Shown here: piece after piece, positions 26,351-34,098 of the stretch
How positions within the stretch are numbered: the stretch's first letter is position 1
Layout: each line of letters starts with the position of its first letter
Assembly: GCA_016703225.1 (NCBI GenBank)
Contig: JADJCM010000001.1
Location: 1,860,001 to 1,924,000 of the forward strand
Origin: Lysobacterales bacterium
GTDB lineage: Bacteria; Pseudomonadota; Gammaproteobacteria; Xanthomonadales; Ahniellaceae
Direction: 5' to 3'
Length of the DNA stretch: 64,000 bases
The notes under the pieces: generated by a model
Seen by the model: the letters and a program-made list of their open reading frames with translations, nothing else
The model's database searches: none
Told to the model about the DNA's origin: nothing
Translations under genes and position numbers: made by a program

Positions 26351-28000
26351 TCAGGAGGGTTTCTTGATACCGAGGGCGGCGAACAGTTCGAGTTGCTGGG
26401 GTGTGGTTGTGCCGATGCCGGTGAGGCTCTGTTTGCCGATGTGCACGCGATGCGTTTGCAGACGGCGCAGGAGTTCGAGAGTGGTCTTCGGGCTGTTGGT
26501 GTTGCCGTTCGCCTTCAGGCGCATGCGCATGACGCGGTAGAGGACGAGCGCGAGGAAGCAGATCAACGCGTGCGCGCGGATGCGGTCGGGCAAGCGATGA
26601 AAGACCGGTGCGATGTCGAGGTCGCTCTTGAGCACGCGGAAGCCGCGCTCGATGTCGGCGAGACTCTTGTAGCGGCTGACGATCTGTTCGGCGCTGAAGT
26701 CGTTGACGTTGGTCAGCAGCACCAGCTTGCCGTCGAAACGCTCGGCGTCGCTGATCGCGTGTTCGTCGATGCCGTAGCTGAAGCAATCGGCCTGATAGTC
26801 GGCCTTGATGTAGCGCGTCAGTTCGGCGTCCGCGACCGCCTGCTGGAAACGCGTGTAGGCGCCGCGATCGCTGGCCTTGCGACCGCGCGCGGTTTTGCCC
26901 TGATCCTGCGCATCGAGCTTGCTCACCAGTTTCTCGGCGAACGCCTCGATCTCGTCGATCCGCGCGCGGCGCTTCGCCGATTGCTCGGCCGCGCGTGCCG
27001 GATCGTGCGCGACCACCAGGCGATGACCCGCGAACTCGCCTTCGGCCAGACTGGCGTGGTCGCGATCGAACGCGAGGGTATCCAGCGTCCCGCCGAGTTC
27101 GCGATAGCGCCGCGCCGGCACCGCCAGGATGAACTGCAACTTGCGCTGCGTGGCGTTGGCAACGGCGGCCAGTTCGGCAACGTTGTCCAAGCTCAGCAAG
27201 CCGCGGTCGGCGACGATGATCACGCGCTCGACATCGAAGCGCTTGAGCACCGAGTCCAGCATCGCCTTCAGCGTCTTGGTCTCCGACACGTTACCGGCGT
27301 GCACGGTATGCATCAGCGGCAGACCTTCGGCCGACTGCACCACGCCGAGCACGAACTGGCGCTCGATGCCGCCAGTTTCCTTGTTCATGCCGAACGCGCG
27401 GAGATCGTTTGCGACCTCGCCCTCACCGTGAATGCGGATCGTGGTCAGGTCGTAGAACACCACCGACAGCTGTTGGTCGAGCATCGGCCGCAGCTGCGCC
27501 GCAACGCGCGCCTCCACGGCCTCCGCCCGATCCATCAGCGCATCCATCGTGCGCAGCAGTTGGTCGTGGCTGATGCCCTCGGGCATGCCGGGAATCGAGA
27601 CGGTCTCAAGCCATTCCAGGCAACCCAGCTTCGAGTCCGGCGCGCACAAGCGGTTGAACACCATCGCACGCACCAGCGCCTCGGCATCGAAAGCCCGGCG
27701 CGACGAGCGCAGCGCGCGCGTGATCGCCTCACCGAAACCAAGTTCCGACCACAGCGCGTTCAACGCATAGACATCACCGAACGCCAGCGCCGTGTCGTAC
27801 TCCGGCACCGGCGCCGAACTCGGCACACGGCCCAGTGCGCGCTGTAAGCCGTGGATCAACGGATCCAGCTTCTTGTCCGACAACTGATCGAGGCGACCCA
27901 GGTTCGCGACCACGCGCTGCCGTACTCCAGCTTCCGAGCGGAAGCCTTCGACGATCTGCAGATAACTGCGGCCACCGGAGCGAGTGATGCGCGTGTACAT
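26351..28000 (-). CDS. IS1634-family transposase
   Basis: This 549-residue DDE transposase has catalytic residues in FYDLTTI, IIVADRGLLSLDN and the late glutamate in YKSLADIERGFRVLKSDLD. A long insertion domain with basic coiled segments separates the second D and E, as usual in this family. The start at 28000 lies about 170 bases from the right end of the element. The IS4 insertion lies just beyond the last codon. Because the stop TGA is within the duplicated target, the reading frame is unchanged. Confidence 0.92.
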   Translation of the reverse strand: MYTRITRSGGRSYLQIVEGFRSEAGVRQRVVANLGRLDQLSDKKLDPLIHGLQRALGRVPSSAPVPEYDTALAFGDVYALNALWSELGFGEAITRALRSSRRAFDAEALVRAMVFNRLCAPDSKLGCLEWLETVSIPGMPEGISHDQLLRTMDALMDRAEAVEARVAAQLRPMLDQQLSVVFYDLTTIRIHGEGEVANDLRAFGMNKETGGIERQFVLGVVQSAEGLPLMHTVHAGNVSETKTLKAMLDSVLKRFDVERVIIVADRGLLSLDNVAELAAVANATQRKLQFILAVPARRYRELGGTLDTLAFDRDHASLAEGEFAGHRLVVAHDPARAAEQSAKRRARIDEIEAFAEKLVSKLDAQDQGKTARGRKASDRGAYTRFQQAVADAELTRYIKADYQADCFSYGIDEHAISDAERFDGKLVLLTNVNDFSAEQIVSRYKSLADIERGFRVLKSDLDIAPVFHRLPDRIRAHALICFLALVLYRVMRMRLKANGNTNSPKTTLELLRRLQTHRVHIGKQSLTGIGTTTPQQLELFAALGIKKPS

Positions 28001-28196
28001 GTGCCAACCCTAGCACAGCCAAAACCGCTTTGTAAGACACTATTGCGCTCCGACGTGACACAACACGACCCTTCCGAAAACCCTCCAAAAATCGCGCCAA
28101 GTCGTTGACTCTATTGACCCTCACCGCCGAGCAAGGGCGAAATTTTTGGGTCCAACTGCGGAACTTGGGATAGATAGACCTGATTAGCGCCGAATC

Positions 28197-28340
28197 TCAG
28201 TGAACAAAAGTGCTCGCCACGCGCAGGAACGGCTTGGGACAAGCCTTGGAGGCCATGATTGCGTGCGCAAGTCGCGGCGCCATCACGTGCGAGCGAGCGC
28301 GGCGGTTGAAGCGGTTGGCGGCTTTGGCGAGATAGCGGCG
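28197..28340 (-). pseudogene. Possible remnant of an IS1595-type transposase C-terminus
   Basis: The minus-strand frame reads RRYLAKAANRFNRRARSHVM then APRLAHAIMASKACPKPFLRVASTFVH and a stop. The YLA...FNRR...PRL...P..LR.A spacing recalls the end of IS1595-family transposases, from memory only. The frame is cut at its 5' side by an rhs-core fragment. It lies just right of the IS1634-type element. Confidence 0.4.
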
Positions 28341-28360
28341 AGCGCGCTTGGCTCGGCGGA

Positions 28361-28442
28361 GAGCATCGCCTTCGCCAAGGTGAACGCCGACGAGTACGGC
28401 CTCGGCATCGGCCACTGGAAGCAGTCGACGACGACCGGGCGC
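28361..28442 (+). repeat. Scrap of rhs core (copy of 21443-21524)
   Basis: These 82 bases match the middle of the full-length rhs gene with two or three mismatches (TTCGCCAAGGTGAA, GACGAGTACGGCCTCGGCAT and following). The match stops abruptly at 28442, where a different reading frame begins. It marks a recombination junction of a lost rhs copy. Confidence 0.88.
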
Positions 28443-28480
28443 ACGCAACGCAATGGGGCGATCTCTTGAATGGAAAAGAA

Positions 28481-28621
28481 ATGAGTAGGCTGCTGGAAGT
28501 GAAACTCCCGAAGCCTGTCGCGGATATGCTCATGCGCTTGGAAAGGCTGGATGGCATCGGGCCAGCTCGATACGGAGAGCTGAACCAGCTCGAACAGGCC
28601 GCAATTCGGGAGTTGCCGTGA
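28481..28621 (+). CDS. Small protein or C-terminal end of a lost RHS toxin tip
   Basis: This 46-codon frame (MSRLLEVKLPKPVADMLMRL then ERLDGIGPARYGELNQLEQA) is open upstream in the same frame at least to about 28450, reading QWGDLLNGKE. It directly follows an rhs-core scrap, and its stop overlaps the next gene by GTGA. This is the arrangement of a toxin tip with its immunity gene. It may be only the last part of a toxin whose front was deleted, or a stand-alone small protein using the ATG at 28481 (AAAAGAA precedes it). The family was not recognised. Confidence 0.4.
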   Translation: MSRLLEVKLPKPVADMLMRLERLDGIGPARYGELNQLEQAAIRELP

Positions 28622-28905
28622 CTAACTTGCACCCGGTACTAGTTCATTGGTCCGACGAGAGGCTTGAGTTGCTGCCGACCTCTGGGCAATACATCACTGT
28701 GGCGCGGTTTCCTGAGGACAAGGCTTCTTGGCCGTCTACTGCGTGGAGTGTCGTGCTGCAGATTCGAGGAGATGCGCGTGCTCAGCCGTGTAAAGCTGAC
28801 GCGCGTTTCCTTTCGCCTGATGCACCCGAGGGGCGGTTTCGATCCGGTGTTCGGTTTGAGATGGTTGAAGGGAATCAGGTGAAGGCTATCGTCGATGTGC
28901 TTTAA
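28618..28905 (+). CDS. Putative orphan immunity protein
   Basis: This 95-residue soluble protein starts at a GTG overlapping the previous stop. The second half (ADARFLSPDAPEGRFRSGVR then FEMVEGNQVKAIVDVL) has the look of a small beta-barrel like the C-terminal domain of EF-Tu, which recurs among RHS/CDI immunity genes. That reading is by pattern only. The gene lies between two rhs-core scraps, so a complete tip-immunity cassette once stood here. Confidence 0.5.
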   Translation: MTNLHPVLVHWSDERLELLPTSGQYITVARFPEDKASWPSTAWSVVLQIRGDARAQPCKADARFLSPDAPEGRFRSGVRFEMVEGNQVKAIVDVL

Positions 28906-28935
28906 CTCGTTTGCATAAGGGGCTGACCGAAATCT

Positions 28936-29098
28936 CGGTGTCGCAAATTCACTCGCGATTGGGGCGGGCCTTTTGGCGCTGCGCGCAGCGGAGGCAACGA
29001 CCTTGACGCGCGGTCCCGCGAGCGAGATGCGCTGGGAATACAAGTGCAACCGTCGCCGGCTGATGACCGAGGCGTGCATCCACATCGGCGGGCACGCC
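28936..29098 (+). repeat. Scraps of an RHS tip and of rhs core
   Basis: Bases 29001-29093 match the full-length rhs core near 22297-22391 (CGCTGGGAATA, ACCGTCGCCGG, TGATGACCGAGG). Just before it, 28938-28976 resembles the unique part of tip A at 31032-31070 (GTCGCAAATTC-CTCGCGAT). The order of the two pieces is reversed relative to an intact gene, so at least two deletions or recombinations joined them. No open frame is conserved. Confidence 0.75.
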
Positions 29099-29108
29099 GT
29101 TGGCTCGG

Positions 29109-29522
29109 TCAGGTGATGCGGGTGAGCGCTTGCTGGGCGGTGAGGATCGGAATGTTTCGATGCTGCTTGAGATCGAGCAAGTCGCTGTCGCCGGAGACGA
29201 TGGCATCGGCGTGTGCTGCGATGGCACAGGCGATGACATGGTCGTCATCGGGATCAGCCAGCACGACGCAGGGCGTGGTGAGTGGCGTCACGCCGAGCAC
29301 GAGCGCGGCATAGCCGTCGAAGACGTCGTTGACGGTCAGTCCGCGCTTGGCCAGTTGCCCGGCGAACTTGGTCCGCGACAACACGCCCTGCAGTTCGGCG
29401 AGTAGCGCGGTGCTGCTGGCCAGTTCGATGTGCTGCTGTTCGGCTGCCTCGATCAGGCGCCCCGGTACGCCGCCCCACAAGAGGCCGGACTGTGCCGTGT
29501 TGGTATCAAGAACCAGTCGCAT
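29109..29522 (-). CDS. PIN-domain toxin (complete)
   Basis: This 137-residue PIN nuclease belongs to the putative toxin-antitoxin group with metal aspartates in MRLVLDTNT (D6), a glutamate in LLAELQGVLS, and the acidic cluster ADPDDDHVIACA and SGDSDLLDLK. Such toxins cleave RNA and pair with an antitoxin encoded just upstream. Here only the last 50 or so antitoxin codons remain upstream (29506-29655), overlapping the start by 17 bases. An intact antitoxin gene lies 5 kb away at 34651. The toxin may be silent, or controlled by that distant copy. Confidence 0.85.
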   Translation of the reverse strand: MRLVLDTNTAQSGLLWGGVPGRLIEAAEQQHIELASSTALLAELQGVLSRTKFAGQLAKRGLTVNDVFDGYAALVLGVTPLTTPCVVLADPDDDHVIACAIAAHADAIVSGDSDLLDLKQHRNIPILTAQQALTRIT

Positions 29523-29655
29523 GCCGCTGCTCGGCTCGATACGCCTTGATCTCGGCTTGGATCTCTTCCGGCGTCATCGGCTCCAGCGGTGCAGTCGCCA
29601 GCTTGGCGCGGGCGGCTTGCAGGCGTTCGATGCGTTCGGCGCACAGTCGCTGCCG
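29506..29655 (-). pseudogene. Truncated antitoxin (C-terminal part), copy 1
   Basis: The frame matches residues from RQRLCAERIERL to the end of the 80-residue antitoxin at 34651-34893. The N-terminal half, which should bind DNA or form the dimer, is replaced at 29656 by unrelated sequence. A GTG (VHRLIRERQRL) could start a short product. It is the right-hand border of the PIN module and the left border of the tip A repeat unit. Confidence 0.8.
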
Positions 29656-29727
29656 CTCGCGGATCAAGCGGTGCACAGCGCAGCACCGGACTTCGGAGCG
29701 ATGTAGTCCCGTGACCGATCGCCCGCC

Positions 29728-29836
29728 TCATTCCCGTCGCGCGGGAGCGCGGGCTAGGGTCCAGACTTGGACGCTGCGGGCGCCGGCGCGTAGCAGGGCG
29801 CGGGCGCATTCGTGGGCGGTGGTGGTGGCGACGCCG
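29728..29836 (-). pseudogene. comF 3'-end fragment, copy 1
   Basis: The minus-strand frame ends in HECARALLRAGARSVQVWTL then ARAPARRE and a stop, matching the last 33 residues or so of the resident ComF (35131-35892). The two are only roughly 85-90% alike, so it is not a recent copy of the resident gene. It joins rhs core at a GACG microhomology around 29836. It forms the fixed left edge of the duplicated rhs-tip unit. Confidence 0.85.
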
Positions 29837-31302
29837 CCACGCAGCGGCTCCAACGCACGCGTACGGCGGGCGATGTCGCGCAGGTCACTCTTGGTCACGA
29901 CCCCCGCGGCAATGTGCTGACGCGCACGCAGTCGGGCGCCACGCTGCGCTTCACCTACGACCTCGCCGATCGCATGCTGGGAACGACGCGCAACAACGTG
30001 CTGCAGGCGACGCACGTGTACGACGGCAACGGCCTGCGCACGCGCACCTCCAAGCCGGCGCCGGGTGCCCCGCAACCGGACCGCGATCTGCGCTTCCAGA
30101 TCTACACCCCGAGCGGCGTGTTCCAGTGGGAGAACGACATCGAGTGCTCGCGGTTGCGCTCGCGCGGCGTGAACTACGTGCGCCTAGCCGGATCGCTGGT
30201 GGCCAAGGTGGTGGCGGACTCGAGGCTGACCGAAGCGGAATGCTACCCGGGCACCAGCAACAGCGAACAGCAGACGCTGTCGCTCAACCCGTTCCGCAAC
30301 CCCTTCGTCGGCGCGACCGAAGTGGTCGCCGGCAGCGACGGCGGCCGCGACGGCGAAGGCGAAGCCCCGACGGCTCCGACCTCTACCACCACCTACAGCA
30401 TCGTCTACGTCCACACCGACGCCCTCGGCAGCCCGGTCGCCGAGACCAACACCAGCGCCACCGTCATCAGCGGCAGCCGCACCCAATACGAACCCTACGG
30501 CAAACCCCTCACCACCCCCCGCGAAGGCGCCCCCAGCTACACCGGCCACCAGCACGACACCAGCACCGGCCTGATCTACGCCCAACAACGCTACTACGAC
30601 CCCCAGCTCGGCCGCTTCCTCTCCACCGACCCGATGGCGGTGGACATGGGCTCAGCGGGGAACTGGAATCGGTACGCTTATGCCGCGAACAGCCCGTATC
30701 GGTTTACGGATCCGGATGGGCGCGCACCAGGCGCCGGCGCGCGCTACATCGGTGATGGAATGGTGGGAGTCGATGCGCGAATGATCGGCGAGATGACGAA
30801 CTATGGTCGCCGCGATCCTTGGAGCTACAGCGATGCCCAGCTTCAAGCGGTCGTCGACAATTCGCCGCAGGTGACGTATGACTGGCCATCAGCGCCGCAA
30901 CCGTTGGTCGACTTTGCGGCTGGATGGGGTGACACGATGAGCATGGGCCTCACGGAGTACATTCGTGAACGCAATGGCATTGATGGAGGCGTCGATATCA
31001 TGTCGGGCGCCTACGACAACGGCGGCTATTTTGGGGTCGCAAATTCGCTCGCGATGGGGGCCGGACTCTTCACCGGAGCTGCGCGCTCCGGGGCGGCAGT
31101 TACCGCGACGCGTTGGGGCGGTGAAGGGGTCTGGTACATGGTTGGCGGCCGGAGTACGTCAAGTTGGTGGCTCTCGGGAACACGATTCACTTACACATAC
31201 GAAAGCGCTGCCACCGTGGAAGTGGCCGGCACTAGACTTGTCTATCCATCCGGATGGGAGTGGATCAAAGGCTTGATCGGCCAACGAGTGCTCGTGCCAT
31301 GA
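29812..31302 (+). CDS. Orphan RHS tip A: core end plus new C-terminal domain
   Basis: This frame encodes the last 300 residues of the RHS core, about 97% like the full-length gene, including the RYYDPQLGRFLSTDP shell-closing motif with intact C-runs. After DPDGR (from about 30721) a different domain of about 193 residues follows. That domain holds a glycine-rich hydrophobic patch (GVANSLAMGAGLFTGAARSG) and a Trp-rich end. There is no signal peptide and no proper start (GTG within a comF remnant), so it is probably not made as such. It could reach the full-length gene by recombination in the shared core. The neighbouring immunity gene encodes a membrane protein, hinting at a membrane-active toxin. 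Confidence 0.75.
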   Translation: MGGGGGDAATQRLQRTRTAGDVAQVTLGHDPRGNVLTRTQSGATLRFTYDLADRMLGTTRNNVLQATHVYDGNGLRTRTSKPAPGAPQPDRDLRFQIYTPSGVFQWENDIECSRLRSRGVNYVRLAGSLVAKVVADSRLTEAECYPGTSNSEQQTLSLNPFRNPFVGATEVVAGSDGGRDGEGEAPTAPTSTTTYSIVYVHTDALGSPVAETNTSATVISGSRTQYEPYGKPLTTPREGAPSYTGHQHDTSTGLIYAQQRYYDPQLGRFLSTDPMAVDMGSAGNWNRYAYAANSPYRFTDPDGRAPGAGARYIGDGMVGVDARMIGEMTNYGRRDPWSYSDAQLQAVVDNSPQVTYDWPSAPQPLVDFAAGWGDTMSMGLTEYIRERNGIDGGVDIMSGAYDNGGYFGVANSLAMGAGLFTGAARSGAAVTATRWGGEGVWYMVGGRSTSSWWLSGTRFTYTYESAATVEVAGTRLVYPSGWEWIKGLIGQRVLVP

Positions 31303-31568
31303 CGTTTCTCGCCTGGACGTTGGTCGGCGCCGCAATCGTGCTGCAACTCTTGAATGTGGTCTGGTTCATGCAGGGGATTTCATCGCGTCAGGCGAAGTCG
31401 CAAGTTGTGTTGGTTCCCTGCTTGCTTTGGTACATCGCACTTGTCATCCGGGGCGAGGGATTCTTTGCTTCATCCTCAGGAATCGAGATTGGCGTCGTTG
31501 TGATTGTCCATCTGTTCCTGACGGGCGCGATGGCAGCTATATCGTCGCGATTGGGGTCAGCCTCGTGA
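31299..31568 (+). CDS. Small membrane protein, putative immunity to tip A
   Basis: This 89-residue protein has three predicted transmembrane helices (about residues 3-22, 35-52 and 60-80). The ATG overlaps the tip A stop by four bases (ATGA), the tight coupling expected of a toxin-immunity pair. Membrane immunity proteins usually counter pore-forming or membrane-targeting toxins, so tip A may act at the inner membrane. No family was recognised. Confidence 0.6.
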   Translation: MTFLAWTLVGAAIVLQLLNVVWFMQGISSRQAKSQVVLVPCLLWYIALVIRGEGFFASSSGIEIGVVVIVHLFLTGAMAAISSRLGSAS

Positions 31569-31668
31569 TTGGCGGCGGGCTATGCCACCGAGGTCAGTCT
31601 CGGCGGCTGACGTCTTCGATCTTGCGAAGACCCTCCGCATCTTTCGACTGGAAATTGGGCGGAACGGC

Positions 31669-31801
31669 AGCGCGCGCTTTCGCGGGCGAGGCTGGTGGCC
31701 AACAGGTGGTTGTGTTCGTAGCGAAGGAAGGGCCGTATCAGGGGCGCATCCTCTCCGCTATTGTCCCTGATGCGTCTCAAATTGCTCATTGGGGGTTGTG
31801 A
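31669..31801 (+). pseudogene. C-terminal remnant of another RHS toxin
   Basis: The frame ending in a stop at 31799-31801 reads AARAFAGEAGGQQVVVFVAK then EGPYQGRILSAIVPDASQIAHWGL. This looks like the end of a polymorphic-toxin domain, from memory of similar endings in RHS proteins. Nothing upstream in the same frame continues an rhs core. It overlaps the next gene by one base (TGATG), so it is the residue of a toxin whose immunity gene survived. Confidence 0.5.
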
Positions 31802-32277
31802 TGGGATCGATTGCGGACGCCATCGCATGGAGCGGCTCGGGAGCAACGCTATCAATGTTCGTCGTTTCAACGGAGAGTTCGCTCCTCGATCTGGCGGCGC
31901 TGCCACTGGAGCCTGCGCCGACGCAGACGCAGACCTACGTCCTAGACGACGAAGATGACGTCTTGTCGGAGCGCCGTGTCGTTGAGTACGACCTCTCCTT
32001 TAGAGATGTTCCGCCGAACATTGAAGCCCTCATCACTCGCTGTCTGCAAGCTGCACGAGCTGCGGGAGCTGAAGTGGCTTGGTTCGGCTTCGAGGGGTCT
32101 TTCGACTTCGGCTACCTCCTGAGTCCAGAGATCGCGAACCAGATATACGCCGTGATGGATTCGGAGGGCGTGTCGCTTGCCTCGGATGAAACGCTGGCCT
32201 CGGACGCATGGGTGCATCGTATTGTTCGGGCAGGGGCGCGGGGCGACTCGACTTCGCGCTCTGACGGTTTTGGCTGA
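31801..32277 (+). CDS. Orphan immunity-like protein
   Basis: This 158-residue acidic soluble protein (SLLDLAALPLEPAPTQTQTY, DDEDDVLSERRVVEYDLSFR, AEVAWFGFEGSFDFGYLL) has a predicted mixed alpha/beta fold and no signal peptide. It is coupled by TGATG to a toxin remnant. Retaining immunity genes after losing the toxin protects against siblings that still carry it. Its last 20 residues look like low-quality tail where the next unit begins. The family was not recognised. Confidence 0.6.
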   Translation: MGSIADAIAWSGSGATLSMFVVSTESSLLDLAALPLEPAPTQTQTYVLDDEDDVLSERRVVEYDLSFRDVPPNIEALITRCLQAARAAGAEVAWFGFEGSFDFGYLLSPEIANQIYAVMDSEGVSLASDETLASDAWVHRIVRAGARGDSTSRSDGFG

Positions 32278-32316
32278 CGGAAACCGCAGTTGATAACGAC
32301 GCGCGACGTGTTGGCA

Positions 32317-32466
32317 TCAAGAACCAGTCGCACGCCGCTGCTCGGCTCGATACGCCTTGATCTGGGCTTGGATCTCTTCCGGCGTCATCGGCTCCAGCGG
32401 TGCAGTCGCCAGCTTGGCGCGGGCGGCTTGCAGGCGTTCGATGCGTTCGGCGCACAGTCGCTGCCG
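32317..32466 (-). pseudogene. Truncated antitoxin (C-terminal part), copy 2
   Basis: This copy is almost identical to 29506-29655, with the same breakpoint at its 5' side. Only eight codons of the PIN toxin (MRLVLDAN) remain before unrelated sequence. It opens the second repeat unit, which runs to about 33529. Confidence 0.8.
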
Positions 32467-32538
32467 CTCGCGGATCAAGCGGTGCACAGCGCAGCACCGG
32501 ACTTCGGAGCGATGTAGTCCCGTGACCGATCGCCCGCC

Positions 32539-32647
32539 TCATTCCCGTCGCGCGGGAGCGCGGGCTAGGGTCCAGACTTGGACGCTGCGGGCGCCGGCGC
32601 GTAGCAGGGCGCGGGCGCATTCGTGGGCGGTGGTGGTGGCGACGCCG
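32539..32647 (-). pseudogene. comF 3'-end fragment, copy 2
   Basis: This has the same sequence as copy 1 at 29728-29836, including the stop and the junction to rhs core. Its presence in both units shows that the comF-rhs junction arose once and was then duplicated. Confidence 0.85.
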
Positions 32648-34098
32648 CCACGCAGCGGCTCCAACGCACGCGTACGGCGGGCGATGTCGCGCAGGTCACT
32701 CTTGGTCACGACCCCCGCGGCAATGTGCTGACGCGCACGCAGTCGGGCGCCACGCTGCGCTTCACCTACGACCTCGCCGATCGCATGCTGGGAACGACGC
32801 GCAACAACGTGCTGCAGGCGACGCACGTGTACGACGGCAACGGCCTGCGCACGCGCACCTCCAAGCCGGCGCCGGGTGCCCCGCAACCGGACCGCGACCT
32901 GCGCTTCCAGATCTACACCCCGAGCGGCGTGTTCCAGTGGGAGAACGACATCGAGTGCTCGCGGCTGCGCTCGCGCGGCGTGAACTACGTGCGCCTGGCC
33001 GGATCGCTGGTGGCCAAGGTGGTGGCGGACTCGACGTTGACCCAAGCGGAATGCTACCCGGGCACCAGCAACAGCGAACAGCAGACGCTGTCGCTCAACC
33101 CGTTCCGCAACCCCTTCGCCGGCGCCACCGAAGTGGTCGCCGGCAGCGACGGCGGCCGCGATGGCGAAGCCCCGAGCGCTCCGACCTCCACCACCACCTA
33201 CAGCATCGTCTACGTCCACACCGACGCCCTCGGCAGCCCGGTCGCCGAGACCAACACCAGCGCCACCGTCATCAGCGGCAGCCGCACCCAATACGAACCC
33301 TACGGCAAACCCCTCACCACCCCCCGCGAAGGCGCCCCCAGCTACACCGGCCACCAGCACGACACCAGCACCGGCCTGATCTACGCCCAACAACGCTACT
33401 ACGACCCCGCCCTCGGCCGCTTCCTCTCGACTGATCCGATGGCCGTGGACATGGGCTCGGCGGGGAACTGGAATCGGTACGCGTATGCCAACAACAGTCC
33501 GTATCGGTATTTTGATCCGGATGGACGCTGCACCGGATCGCACATCACGAATCAAGATGGCACGTGCAAGAGCTCGGGCGGATTCACGACCGAATCCACG
33601 CGTGCGTGGGGCGGTGGGGCCGCGGGCGGGCGGGTAGGCTCCGGCCTGCATACGCCATCCGCCGCCGCTCAGATTGACTGTTCCGAGTGCGACGAGTATG
33701 CCGCGCTGAACCGCAGGATCACGTCACAACAGCTTGAAACCCTGAAGGACGCGGGCTGGTTTGCCGCCAAGTACGCAGCTCTAGAGTTCGGCGCTGGCAA
33801 GCTGGCGAAGTGGGCTGGGAAGTTGGGGAGGTTTTTGCGCATCTCTGGCCCAGAGATCAGCTTCGGCCGGAACGCCAATCAGCTCAGTCACACGTTTCGG
33901 CACGTTGAGGCGGGTGGCCTCAACCGAGAGGCGGTTCAGCGCGCCGTGCTCGCCGATCTGCGCACCTCGGCGTCGCTGATTCAACCCGGAAAGCCATTCA
34001 ATCAGCGGATTTTTGTTGGAGGCAAGGAAGTGACGTACTCAGCATTCCTGCTTGATGACGGTGCGATCAACGTCGGCCGAATTACGCTACCGTGGTGA
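32623..34098 (+). CDS. Orphan RHS tip B: core end plus another C-terminal domain
   Basis: The core part (to about 33529) is about 98% like tip A with one 6-base deletion. After DPDGR it changes to a unique domain of 189 residues. This domain has a Cys pair (IDCSECDEYAAL), a helical stretch, and an end with LSHTFRHVEAGGLNREAVQR and DDGAINVGRITLPW. The histidine-containing helix plus beta-hairpin end suggests a nuclease-type toxin, but I cannot name a family. There is no signal peptide; the GTG start lies inside the comF remnant. Immunity is the overlapping next gene. Confidence 0.75.
   Translation: MGGGGGDAATQRLQRTRTAGDVAQVTLGHDPRGNVLTRTQSGATLRFTYDLADRMLGTTRNNVLQATHVYDGNGLRTRTSKPAPGAPQPDRDLRFQIYTPSGVFQWENDIECSRLRSRGVNYVRLAGSLVAKVVADSTLTQAECYPGTSNSEQQTLSLNPFRNPFAGATEVVAGSDGGRDGEAPSAPTSTTTYSIVYVHTDALGSPVAETNTSATVISGSRTQYEPYGKPLTTPREGAPSYTGHQHDTSTGLIYAQQRYYDPALGRFLSTDPMAVDMGSAGNWNRYAYANNSPYRYFDPDGRCTGSHITNQDGTCKSSGGFTTESTRAWGGGAAGGRVGSGLHTPSAAAQIDCSECDEYAALNRRITSQQLETLKDAGWFAAKYAALEFGAGKLAKWAGKLGRFLRISGPEISFGRNANQLSHTFRHVEAGGLNREAVQRAVLADLRTSASLIQPGKPFNQRIFVGGKEVTYSAFLLDDGAINVGRITLPW

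Larger units (their letters stand above)
24906..28169. mobile_element. IS1634-family element, interrupted by an IS4-family element
   Basis: The ends are inverted repeats (CCCAAGTTCCGCAG at 24906-24919 and its complement at 28156-28169). The target duplication is ATAGAT (24900-24905 and 28170-28175). Without the inner insertion the element is about 1.9 kb, normal for this family, and carries one transposase gene on the minus strand. It sits exactly at the stop codon of the immunity gene. Intact ends and target copies indicate a recent insertion. Confidence 0.9.

Noticed and set aside
24980..26357. IS4 element and transposase fragments read as a composite transposon around the immunity gene
   Set aside because: The ends and target duplications show one element nested in another, not two copies flanking cargo.
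29500..33529. The two repeat units read as a CRISPR-like or satellite array
   Set aside because: The repeated blocks are over 1 kb, contain gene fragments and have no regular short spacers.
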